Shown piece by piece: positions 7,009-14,116 of a stretch of 15,060 bases of DNA. Below the pieces are notes generated by a model. That model worked only from the letters and a program-made list of their open reading frames with translations, did not search any database and was not told the DNA's origin. The first letter of the stretch is position 1. Every line of letters starts with the position of its first letter. The position numbers were made by a program, and so were the translations under genes. This stretch comes from an uncultured Collinsella sp. (GTDB lineage: Bacteria; Actinomycetota; Coriobacteriia; Coriobacteriales; Coriobacteriaceae): contig CAUDVX010000040.1 of NCBI GenBank assembly GCA_958452935.1, positions 1-15,060 on the forward strand. Direction: 5' to 3'.

Positions 7009-8208
7009 ATGGCCGAGATCGTTCTCAAACATGTTCAGAAGGTGTATCCCAACAACGAGTCAAAAAAGAAGGGCTTCTTTGGCAAAAAGAAGAAGACCGA
7101 GGAGAAGAAGCACAACCTCAAGGTTACCGAGGACGGTGTGCACGCTGTAGAGGACTTCAACCTCACCGTTCACGACCAGGAGTTCGTCGTCCTCGTTGGC
7201 CCCTCTGGCTGCGGTAAGTCCACGACGATGCGCATGGTCGCCGGCCTGGAGGACATTACCTCGGGCGATGTGCTCATCGACGGCAAGCGTGTCAACGACG
7301 TGGCGCCCAAGGACCGCGACATCGCCATGGTGTTCCAGAGCTACGCTCTGTACCCCAATATGACGGTGTACGAGAACATGGCATTTACGCTCGAGCTCAA
7401 GAAGGTTCCCAAGGACGAGATCGACCGCAAGGTTCGCTCTGCTGCCGAGATTCTGGGCATTACCGAGTACCTCGACCGTAAGCCCAAGGCGCTCTCCGGC
7501 GGCCAGCGCCAGCGTGTCGCTATCGGCCGCGCCATCGTGCGTGACCCCAAGGTCTTCCTGATGGACGAGCCGCTGTCCAACCTGGACGCCAAGCTTCGTA
7601 ACCAGATGCGTGCCGAGCTCATTAAGCTGCGCCACGAGATCAAGGGCACGTTCATTTATGTTACTCACGACCAGACCGAGGCTATGACCCTCGGTGACCG
7701 TATCGTGGTCATGAAGGACGGCGTTGTCCAGCAGATCGCCACGCCGCAGGAGGTCTTCAACCATCCCGCGAACATCTTCGTCGCCGGCTTCATCGGCGTG
7801 CCGCAGATGAACTTCTTCGATGCCCAGCTGGTGCGCTCGGGCAACGGCTTTACCGTCAAGACCGAGGATATGAACGTGGCGCTCGCCCCCGAGACTTGCG
7901 CTCAGCTTGCCCTCAACTGGGACGGCGGCGACGTGAAGGAGATTACGGCCGGCGTGCGTCCCGAGCAGATTCTGCTTGCCGACAAGGGCGAGGAGGGCGC
8001 GCTCCAGGGTACCGTCGAGGTGACCGAGCTCATGGGCTCGACCGAGCATGTCCACGTGACCGCTCCCGACGGCCAGTTTGTCCTGATTATCCCCGTCGTC
8101 GACCTCGAGGCCAAGGGCGCGCTCAAGGCGGGCGACCCCATCTGGTTCAAGTTTGAGAAGAACGCGACCCACCTCTTCGATAAGGTCTCTGGCAAGAACC
8201 TTATCTAG
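7009..8208 (+). CDS. Sugar ABC transporter ATPase (MsmK/MalK/UgpC-type) with a lysine-rich N-terminal insertion
   Basis: This 399-residue cytoplasmic ATPase powers the importer encoded upstream. All nucleotide-binding elements are present: Walker A GPSGCGKST (64-72), Q-loop Gln110, signature LSGGQ (162-166), Walker B ending MDE with Glu187 and the H-loop His220. Residues from about 240 onward form the TOBE/MalK-type regulatory domain. Between the first strand (VQKVYP) and the VEDFNL strand there is an insertion of about 28 residues, residues 15-44, containing SKKKGFFGKKKKTEEKK. The corresponding MalK/MsmK loop is only a few residues long. GAAAGGTAGA precedes the start. In many Gram-positives one MsmK serves several importers, so this subunit may be shared. 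A strong terminator follows, closing the operon. Confidence 0.93.
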   Translation: MAEIVLKHVQKVYPNNESKKKGFFGKKKKTEEKKHNLKVTEDGVHAVEDFNLTVHDQEFVVLVGPSGCGKSTTMRMVAGLEDITSGDVLIDGKRVNDVAPKDRDIAMVFQSYALYPNMTVYENMAFTLELKKVPKDEIDRKVRSAAEILGITEYLDRKPKALSGGQRQRVAIGRAIVRDPKVFLMDEPLSNLDAKLRNQMRAELIKLRHEIKGTFIYVTHDQTEAMTLGDRIVVMKDGVVQQIATPQEVFNHPANIFVAGFIGVPQMNFFDAQLVRSGNGFTVKTEDMNVALAPETCAQLALNWDGGDVKEITAGVRPEQILLADKGEEGALQGTVEVTELMGSTEHVHVTAPDGQFVLIIPVVDLEAKGALKAGDPIWFKFEKNATHLFDKVSGKNLI

Positions 8209-8276
8209 GCCCGGTGCAACCAGGCCCTTCCTTTGGGCGACTGCGGTATTGCCATCCTTTTGCCGCGGTCACATAT

Positions 8277-8320
8277 AAGGCTCCCCTCCCGTCCACTGGG
8301 CGAGAGGGGAGCCTTTCTTT
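8277..8320 (+). terminator. Intrinsic terminator of the ABC operon
   Basis: AAGGCTCCCCTC (8277-8288) pairs perfectly with GAGGGGAGCCTT (8304-8315), followed by TTTCTTT. It lies 69 bp after the ATPase stop codon. Confidence 0.88.
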
Positions 8321-8350
8321 GTGTCGGGGCTGTCCATCGGCCAGTTTGTC

Positions 8351-8564
8351 TTGATTTGTAACAGGTAGGGCCGATTTCGGACGCTAGGTGTTACAGATCG
8401 AAACAGTTCCGCTGAGCTGACCATTTCATCTAAATCTGTAACACCAAAGGTGAATTTCAGCTGCTAGATGTTACAGATTGAGATAAACCCAAGGGGAGGG
8501 GCCGGTATGTCTCGATCTGTAACAGCTGGGACCGTTTTGGTTGAGTAGTTGTTACAGATTGAGA
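8351..8564 (+). repeat. Three tandem inverted-repeat units (TGTAACA-N25-TGTTACA)
   Basis: Each unit has a left arm ending TGTAACA and a right arm beginning TGTTACAGATYGA, separated by exactly 25 nt. Arms are at 8351-8363/8389-8402, 8429-8443/8469-8483 and 8510-8524/8550-8564, so units recur every 80 and 81 bp. In unit 3, 15 positions pair with a single G-T wobble. The 25-nt centres differ but share a central TTT and a TAG one base before the right arm, and each holds a short inner inverted repeat. Three transition differences within the paired arms (two in unit 1, one in unit 3) are G-U compatible if the plus strand is transcribed. The 457-bp stretch 8209-8665 has no gene: it holds two convergent terminators and this block. 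The family is unknown to me. Confidence 0.75.
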
Positions 8565-8604
8565 TTGTTTGGTCGAGTCGGGTCACAGGGTAACGTACGG
8601 GCAC

Positions 8605-8637
8605 AAAAAACGGAGCCGTGTTGCCACGACTCCGTTT
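8605..8637 (-). terminator. Intrinsic terminator of the malQ-glgP unit
   Basis: Arms 8608-8620 and 8625-8637 form a 13-bp stem with a 4-nt loop. On the minus strand the one non-Watson-Crick position is a U-G wobble, and six T residues (8610-8605) follow the stem. It lies just beyond the phosphorylase stop codon. Confidence 0.9.
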
Positions 8638-8665
8638 CTCAAGAGGATGGGTAAGGGAAGCGAAA

Positions 8666-10933
8666 TTAGTTCAGGTGCCAAATCTCGTCGTTGTACTGGG
8701 AGATCGTGCGGTCAGACGAGAAGGTGCCGGCGTTGGCGATATTGATGAGCGTCTTGCGCATCCAGGCGTCCTGGTCCTCGTAGTCGGCCAACACGCGCTC
8801 CTTGGTCTGGATGTACTCCTCGATGTCGAGCAGGGCCATAAACCAGTCCTTGCCCTTAATGTCATCGTGCAGGCGCTGCAGGCGCTCGACGTTGCCGGTC
8901 GCCATAAAGGCCGGGTTGGTGATGAAGTCCACCAGCAGTTTAATGCCGGGCTTGCGGTAGAGCACACCGGCGTCATAGGTGCCGTCGGCATAGAGCTGCT
9001 CGACCTGTTTGGACGAGGCGCCAAAGGTATAGATATTCTCGTCGCCCACGAGCTCGGCAATCTCCACGTTGGCGCCGTCGAGCGTGCACAGGGTTAGGGC
9101 GCCGTTGAGCATGAACTTCATGTTGGAGGTGCCGCTCGCCTCCTTGGAGGCCAGGCTGATCTGCTCGGAGATATCAGCGGCGGGGATCACGCGCTCGGCG
9201 GCGGTGACGTTGTAGTTCTCGATCATGACGACCTGCAGGTAGGGAGCCACGTCGGGGTCGTTTGCAATCCACTGCGACAGCGTCAAGATCAGATGGATGA
9301 TGTCCTGCGCGATAGTGTAGGCAGGCGCCGCCTTGCCGCCAAAGATGATGGTGACGGGGTGCTTAGGTCTGTTGCCGTTCTTGATATCGAGGTACTTCCA
9401 GATGATGTAGAGCGCGAGCATCTGCTGACGCTTGTACTCGTGGATGCGCTTGACCTGGACGTCGATGATGGCATTGGAGGGAATGGTCACGCCCTGCTCG
9501 AGCGCCATGAACTGGCGCATGATGGCCTTGGCTTCGACCTTGGTGGCGGCCAGGCGCTCAAGAACGTCCTTGTCGTCGGCGAACTTGGCGAGTTTGCTCA
9601 GATCGCCGGTGCTGCGCCAGTCGGTGCCGATCACATCGTCGAGCAGGCTAGCGAGCGCGGGGTTGGCCCCATGGATCCAGCGGCGGAAGGTGATGCCGTT
9701 GGTCTTGTTGGAGAACTTCTCGGGATAGATTTCGTAGAACGGATGAAGCTCGGTGTCCTCCAAGATCTTGGTGTGGAGGGCGGCTACGCCGTTGATGGAG
9801 AAGCCAAAGTGGATGTCCACGTGGGCCATGTGGACGGTGTCGTATTCGTCGATGATGGCGACGCGCGGGTCATCGTGCTCGGCCTTCGCGACCTCATCGA
9901 GCTTGACGATAATGTCGGCGATGGCAGGGGAGACCTTCTGCAGGCTGGCGAGCGGCCACTTCTCGAGCGCCTCGGCAAGAATCGTGTGGTTAGTGTAGGC
10001 GACCATGGAGCGTACGATGGTCACGGCCTCGTCAAACTCGATGCTATGCTCGGTGGTGAGCAAGCGAATGAGCTCGGGGATGACCATGGTGGGGTGCGTG
10101 TCGTTAATTTGGACCACGGCGTAGTCGGCCAGATCGTGCAGGTTGCTGCCGCGCTCGATGGCCTCGTCGATCAGGAGCTGGGCGGCGTTGCTCACCATGA
10201 AGTATTCCTGGTAGATGCGAAGCAGGCGGCCCTGCTCGTCGGAATCGTCGGGGTAGAGGAACAAGGTGAGGTTCTTGGCGATCTCGGTCTTGTCGAAGTC
10301 GATGGAACTGCCGGGGACCAGGCCGTCGTCGACGCTCGCCAGGTCGAACAGGCGCAGGCGGTTCTTGGTGGGCTGGCCGTAACCGGGCACATCGATGTTG
10401 ACGAGCTTGGAGGTAACGGCAAAATCGCCGAATTCGACGGTGTAGGAGCGGTCATCGTCGACTAGGATGTCCTGCTCACCGAGCCACTCGTCGGGGACGG
10501 CCTTCTGCTGGTTGTCGACAAAGTGCTGACGGAACAGGCCGTAGTGATAGTTGAGGCCCACGCCATCGCCGGTCAAGCCCAGCGTGGCGATGGAATCCAG
10601 GAAGCACGCGGCCAGGCGGCCCAGGCCGCCGTTGCCGAGCGACGGCTCGACCTCGAACTCCTCGATCTTGTTGAGGTTGTGGCCTGCGGCGGTGAGCTGG
10701 TCCTTAACCTCGTCGTAGATGCCGAGGTCGATCATGTTGTTGATGAGCAGCTTGCCGATCAAAAATTCGGCGGAAATGTAATAGAGCTTTTTCTTGCCGT
10801 TGTTGAGCGGGCGGGCGGCGGAGCGCTCCTGCACGAGTTTGACCAGCAGCTTGTAAACGCGACGGTCGTCGAGCTGCTCGAGCGAGGTGCCAAAAGACTG
10901 CTCGGCGAGTTCCATGAGGTTAATTTGGGGCAT
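8666..10933 (-). CDS. glgP: Glycogen/maltodextrin phosphorylase (GT35)
   Basis: This 755-residue cytoplasmic enzyme releases glucose-1-phosphate from alpha-1,4-glucan ends with phosphate and pyridoxal phosphate. Family landmarks include PSLGNGGLGRLAACFLDS near the N-terminus, the KRIHEYKRQ segment, and EASGTSNMKFMLNG, where Lys606 should hold the PLP, followed by TLCTLDGANVEI. An ATG at 10960 would add nine residues but has no ribosome binding site; the ATG at 10933 is preceded by AGGAGA at a four-base spacing, so I use it. At 755 residues it matches short Firmicutes-type maltodextrin phosphorylases more than the roughly 800-residue enterobacterial enzymes. It lies 128 bp downstream of malQ on the same strand, and together they would process maltodextrins; malP would be an equally fair name. 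A strong terminator follows. Confidence 0.93.
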   Translation of the reverse strand: MPQINLMELAEQSFGTSLEQLDDRRVYKLLVKLVQERSAARPLNNGKKKLYYISAEFLIGKLLINNMIDLGIYDEVKDQLTAAGHNLNKIEEFEVEPSLGNGGLGRLAACFLDSIATLGLTGDGVGLNYHYGLFRQHFVDNQQKAVPDEWLGEQDILVDDDRSYTVEFGDFAVTSKLVNIDVPGYGQPTKNRLRLFDLASVDDGLVPGSSIDFDKTEIAKNLTLFLYPDDSDEQGRLLRIYQEYFMVSNAAQLLIDEAIERGSNLHDLADYAVVQINDTHPTMVIPELIRLLTTEHSIEFDEAVTIVRSMVAYTNHTILAEALEKWPLASLQKVSPAIADIIVKLDEVAKAEHDDPRVAIIDEYDTVHMAHVDIHFGFSINGVAALHTKILEDTELHPFYEIYPEKFSNKTNGITFRRWIHGANPALASLLDDVIGTDWRSTGDLSKLAKFADDKDVLERLAATKVEAKAIMRQFMALEQGVTIPSNAIIDVQVKRIHEYKRQQMLALYIIWKYLDIKNGNRPKHPVTIIFGGKAAPAYTIAQDIIHLILTLSQWIANDPDVAPYLQVVMIENYNVTAAERVIPAADISEQISLASKEASGTSNMKFMLNGALTLCTLDGANVEIAELVGDENIYTFGASSKQVEQLYADGTYDAGVLYRKPGIKLLVDFITNPAFMATGNVERLQRLHDDIKGKDWFMALLDIEEYIQTKERVLADYEDQDAWMRKTLINIANAGTFSSDRTISQYNDEIWHLN

Positions 10934-10979
10934 GTTTTCTCCTGTGATGGGTTGTTTCATGTCTGCAATTCATAAGAAG

Positions 10980-11013
10980 CCCGCGCGAGGGGATTGGGGT
11001 GGCCTCGCGCGGG
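10980..11013 (-). terminator. Terminator-like hairpin between malQ and glgP
   Basis: CCCGCGCGAGG (10980-10990) and CCTCGCGCGGG (11003-11013) make a perfect 11-bp stem with a 12-nt loop. On the minus strand it is followed by CTTCTTATG, a weak T-run. It may stop part of the malQ transcripts or stabilise their 3' end. I see no obvious new promoter between it and the phosphorylase gene. Confidence 0.5.
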
Positions 11014-11061
11014 AAAAGCGTTCGCGTCCGCACGGTGGGGAGGGGTTGGGCGCGGTAGCTC

Positions 11062-12567
11062 CTATTGAGGAAGCTCGATTTCGGCTTCCGACGGGATGCG
11101 GAAGTAGGTCTCGGTCCAGTCGGTGAGTTTGTGCTCGAGCTCGCGGGTGATGGCGCCGTCGAGCATGCGCCAGGTCCAGTTGCCGCCCAGCGTGGCAGGG
11201 GTGTTGATGCGCGCCTCGTTGCCCAAGTTGAGCAGGTCCTGCATGGTGTAGATGCACGTGTCGCTCACGCTGGCGGCGATGGCGCGGTTGAGTGCATCTG
11301 CCATGGGTTCGCCGGCCTGCTGATGGGTGTACAGGGCTGCCTGCTCGCGCTGACGCGGGGTGGCCGTTCCCTCAAACCAACCGCGCGCCGTCTCGTTATC
11401 GTGGGTGCCCACATAGGCGACGGTGTTGGCGATGTAGTTATGCGGCAGGTAGTACGAGTTGGTGCCCTCAAAGGCAAACTGCAGGATCTTCATGCCGGGG
11501 AAGCCCGAGTTGTCGCGCATGTCGATGACGCCGGGGGTGAGGAAGCCCAGGTCCTCGGCGATGATGGGCAGCGTGCCGAGCTTTTCCTCGAGCGTCTTGA
11601 AGAACTTGAGGCCGGGACCCTGCGTCCACGAACCGTAGGACGAATCGGGCGAGGAGAACGGCACCTCCCAATAGGCCTCGAAGCCGCGGAAGTGATCCAG
11701 GCGGATGACGTCGTACATGTCGAGGGCGGCGCGAATGCGGCCCTCCCACCAGGAGAAGCCGTCGGACTCCATGGCGTCCCAGTCGTAGATGGGGTTGCCC
11801 CAGTACTGGCCGGTGGCCGAGAACTGGTCGGGCGGCGTGCCGGCGACGCTCACGGGATTGCCGGCGGCGTCGATCTTAAAGAGCTCAGGCGTCGCCCACA
11901 TCTCGACGGAGTCACGCGAGACATAGATGGGCAGGTCGCCGATGATGAGAATGTCGCGCTCGTTGGCATAGGCCTTGAGGCGGTTCCACTGGCGATCGAA
12001 GAAGTACTGCGTCATCTGGTGGTAGAGCATACGCGCCGGATGGTCGGCGCAGACCTTGGCAGAAGCCTCGCCGCGGGTGCGGAGCTCCGCGGGCCACTCC
12101 CAAAACGCCTTGAGACCGCACTCCTCTTTGACGGTCATGAACTCACAGTAGGGGATGAGCCAGTCCTCGTTGGCCTGGATAAAGTCATCGAAATCGGCCG
12201 GCTTGTCGGCGGCAAAGCGCTCGGCGGCGCGGTCGAGAATCTGACGGCGGCCACCAAAGATGGCACCGTAGTCGACATTGCTGGGGTCGGATCCCAGATA
12301 CACGCCATCGATATCGCGCTGCTCCAGATACCCTGCCTCGATAAGCTCGGCAAAGTCGATAAAGTTGGGGTTGCCTGCGCGGGCCGAGAACGACTGATAG
12401 GGCGAATCGCCATAGCTGGTCGTCGTAAGGGGCAGAATCTGCCAGTAATGTTGTTTGCACGAGGCGAGAAAATCGACGAAGTCGTAGGCATTCCAGCCAA
12501 AGCCGCCGATTCCGTATGGTCCGGGCAGAGATGAGACGGGCATGAGGACGCCGCTTGCACGCTCCAT
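11062..12567 (-). CDS. malQ: 4-alpha-glucanotransferase (amylomaltase, GH77)
   Basis: This cytoplasmic enzyme, 501 residues from the chosen start, transfers maltosyl and longer glucan units between maltodextrins, giving glucose and longer chains that the phosphorylase can attack. The N-terminus SGVLMPVSSLPGPYGIGGFG is a GH77 hallmark. The catalytic residues are in place: nucleophile Asp291 in RLDHFRG, acid/base Glu338 in IAEDLGF and Asp390 in GTHDNETARG. Start choice: ATG at 12567 has GGTGAG seven bases upstream and fits family length; a GTG at 12579 or TTG at 12582, close behind AGAAGG, would add four or five residues. It is the first gene of a malQ-glgP unit, and a palindromic operator sits inside its putative promoter. 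Confidence 0.94.
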   Translation of the reverse strand: MERASGVLMPVSSLPGPYGIGGFGWNAYDFVDFLASCKQHYWQILPLTTTSYGDSPYQSFSARAGNPNFIDFAELIEAGYLEQRDIDGVYLGSDPSNVDYGAIFGGRRQILDRAAERFAADKPADFDDFIQANEDWLIPYCEFMTVKEECGLKAFWEWPAELRTRGEASAKVCADHPARMLYHQMTQYFFDRQWNRLKAYANERDILIIGDLPIYVSRDSVEMWATPELFKIDAAGNPVSVAGTPPDQFSATGQYWGNPIYDWDAMESDGFSWWEGRIRAALDMYDVIRLDHFRGFEAYWEVPFSSPDSSYGSWTQGPGLKFFKTLEEKLGTLPIIAEDLGFLTPGVIDMRDNSGFPGMKILQFAFEGTNSYYLPHNYIANTVAYVGTHDNETARGWFEGTATPRQREQAALYTHQQAGEPMADALNRAIAASVSDTCIYTMQDLLNLGNEARINTPATLGGNWTWRMLDGAITRELEHKLTDWTETYFRIPSEAEIELPQ

Positions 12568-12652
12568 GAATGCGCTCACCAACCTTCTTGTTGTGGGGTC
12601 GGCCTGCCGATGGGTGTGCAGTCCGCCTCCGATGTTCTGATTCGATACGCCT

Positions 12653-12682
12653 ATTGTAAAACATGTTGTTTAAACATGTACA
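12653..12682 (-). promoter_or_regulatory. Putative malQ promoter with operator in the spacer
   Basis: On the minus strand TGTACA (12682-12677) and TACAAT (12658-12653) are separated by 18 nt, and the operator-like palindrome occupies that spacer. The -35 matches TTGACA at only four of six positions. The leader to malQ would be about 80 nt. Confidence 0.5.
12666..12677. promoter_or_regulatory. Operator site E before malQ
   Basis: TTGTTTAAACAT matches the shared palindrome at 11 of 12 positions and contains the same GTTTAAAC core (12668-12675). It is flanked by ACATG on one side and CATGT on the other, giving a longer imperfect dyad. It lies 99 bp upstream of the malQ start codon. Confidence 0.6.
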
Positions 12683-12731
12683 GGCAAGATAAAAAAGTTG
12701 GTCGATTTTCGGCGAATGGTTACATGCCATG

Positions 12732-12765
12732 AAAAAGCCCCGACCTCACAACGTGAGATCGGGGC
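12732..12765 (-). terminator. Intrinsic terminator of galE
   Basis: Arms 12737-12749 (GCCCCGACCTCAC) and 12753-12765 (GTGAGATCGGGGC) pair with one wobble, and five T residues follow on the minus strand. It separates galE from the malQ promoter. Confidence 0.88.
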
Positions 12766-12787
12766 AAGAGCGGTATGTAGGTTTTTG

Positions 12788-13849
12788 CTACTCGGCGTCG
12801 GCGAAGCCGTTGGGGTTGTGGCTCTGCCAGTTCCAGCTATCGCGGCACATGTCCGCGATGTCGTACTGGGCCTTCCAGCCCATCATGCGCTCGGCCTTGG
12901 AGGCATCGCACCAGTTGGCAGCGATGTCGCCGGCGCGGCGCTCGCGGATCACGTAGGGCAGCTCCTTGCCACAAGCCTTGGAGAAGGCGGCGACGACCTC
13001 GAGTACCGAGGTGCCGGTGCCGGTGCCCAAGTTAAAGATCTCGACGCCGGTCTTGCCGTTCATCCAGTTAAGGGCGGCAACGTGACCAGATGCCAGATCG
13101 CACACGTGGATGTAGTCGCGCACGCCGGTGCCGTCGGGGGTGGGGTAGTCGTTGCCAAAGACCTGAACGGCCTCGAGCTTGCCCACGGCGACCTGGGCGA
13201 CATAGGGCACCAGGTTGTTGGGGATGCCCTTGGGGTCCTCGCCGATCAGGCCCGACGGATGAGCGCCAATGGGGTTGAAGTAACGGAGCAGCACGACGTC
13301 CCACTCGGGGTCGGCGGTGTGGACGTCCATAAGGATCTGCTCGATCATCCACTTGGTCCAACCGTAGGGGTTGGTCGCGGGCTTCTTGGGGTCTTCCTCG
13401 GTGACGGGCGGATTGTCCGGATCGCCGTAGACGGTCGAGGAGCTCGAGAAGATGATGGACTTGCAGCCATGGTTGCGCATGACGTCAATGAGCACCAGGG
13501 TGTTCTCGATATTGTTGTGGTAGTACTCGACGGGCTTGCTCACCGACTCGCCAACGGCCTTAAAGCCGGCGAAGTGGATGACACGGTCGATCTGGTGGGT
13601 ATCGAAGATCTTGTCCATCGCATCGCGGTCGAGCACGTTGGCCTCGTAGAAGGTGAGGTTCTTAGCGGCCTCGTCGCCCACGATGGTCTTGACGCGGTCG
13701 ACGGCGACAGCGCTGGAGTTGGAGAGGTCATCGACGACGACAACCTGGTAGCCACCCTCGAGCAGCTGAACGACGGTGTGCGAGCCGATAAAGCCGGCAC
13801 CGCCGGTAACGAGGACGCAGGTGTCTTTGGGGTCGAGTGCTTTGGACAT
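12788..13849 (-). CDS. galE: UDP-glucose 4-epimerase
   Basis: This 353-residue cytoplasmic short-chain dehydrogenase-type enzyme interconverts UDP-glucose and UDP-galactose, serving galactose use and cell-surface sugar supply. The NAD-binding motif GGAGFIG is at residues 16-22, preceded by the VLVTG strand, and the catalytic Tyr162-Lys166 pair lies in NPYGWTK, after SSSSTVYG. Length fits GalE (about 340-350). The ATG at 13849 has AGGAGA four bases upstream; the open frame extends further upstream without a ribosome binding site, so the longer version is rejected. It is a single-gene unit with its own promoter (TATACT) and terminator. The palindrome shared by the maltodextrin genes is absent here, so it is probably not part of that regulon. 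Confidence 0.94.
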   Translation of the reverse strand: MSKALDPKDTCVLVTGGAGFIGSHTVVQLLEGGYQVVVVDDLSNSSAVAVDRVKTIVGDEAAKNLTFYEANVLDRDAMDKIFDTHQIDRVIHFAGFKAVGESVSKPVEYYHNNIENTLVLIDVMRNHGCKSIIFSSSSTVYGDPDNPPVTEEDPKKPATNPYGWTKWMIEQILMDVHTADPEWDVVLLRYFNPIGAHPSGLIGEDPKGIPNNLVPYVAQVAVGKLEAVQVFGNDYPTPDGTGVRDYIHVCDLASGHVAALNWMNGKTGVEIFNLGTGTGTSVLEVVAAFSKACGKELPYVIRERRAGDIAANWCDASKAERMMGWKAQYDIADMCRDSWNWQSHNPNGFADAE

Positions 13850-13886
13850 GTAGTCTCCTATCGAATCAGGAACACTTCTTGAGGGG

Positions 13887-13914
13887 AGTATAGCGCAGGT
13901 AGGGGTGCCAAGAA
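13887..13914 (-). promoter_or_regulatory. Candidate galE promoter
   Basis: On the minus strand TATACT (13892-13887) is a good -10 box. TTCTTG (13914-13909) at a 16-nt spacing is a poor -35. The leader would be about 30 nt, ending in the AGGAGA ribosome binding site. Confidence 0.45.
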
Positions 13915-14044
13915 CGTGCACAGCGGGAAAACCAGAGGGTTGATGTTAACGTACTCATAGAAATGCTTGCGTGGGCATAACCTCGACTTTGGCACTTGCA
14001 TACGAGCCGCCGACCATACGGTTTGCTGCCGTTCGTGGAAATCG

Positions 14045-14072
14045 TTGGGATGCGCCGGATGTACGCTAATAT
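14045..14072 (+). promoter_or_regulatory. Candidate promoter of the peptidoglycan hydrolase gene
   Basis: TTGGGA (14045-14050) and TAATAT (14067-14072) are 16 nt apart, about 45 bp before the start codon, with GGAG at 14108-14111 as ribosome binding site. The 267-bp divergent region between galE and this gene shows no other feature. Confidence 0.45.
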
Positions 14073-14116
14073 GTATGAGTTGAGCGACATATAAATAAAC
14101 ATGTAACGGAGTAGAT

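Noticed and set aside
8224..8238. Small GCCC/GGGC hairpin just after the ATPase stop codon as the terminator
   Set aside because: The stem is only four pairs with no T-run; the 12-bp stem at 8277-8315 with TTTCTTT is the convincing terminator.
8351..8564. CRISPR array, suggested by the regular 80/81-bp period
   Set aside because: There are only three units, each repeat is split by a 25-nt centre that keeps shared positions, spacers would be related rather than unique, and no cas gene is nearby.
9293..12534. Long plus-strand open frames opposite glgP (9293-10465) and malQ (11065-12534)
   Set aside because: The minus-strand genes carry complete catalytic motifs. The opposite frames are low-complexity shadows typical of GC-rich DNA. 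The same applies to the frames opposite galE (12698-13882) and the HAD domain (150-1202).
12788..13921. GalE as a member of the operator-linked regulon
   Set aside because: No TTGTTTAAACAA-like site is seen between 13850 and 14116, and galE has its own terminator before malQ, so adjacency is the only link.
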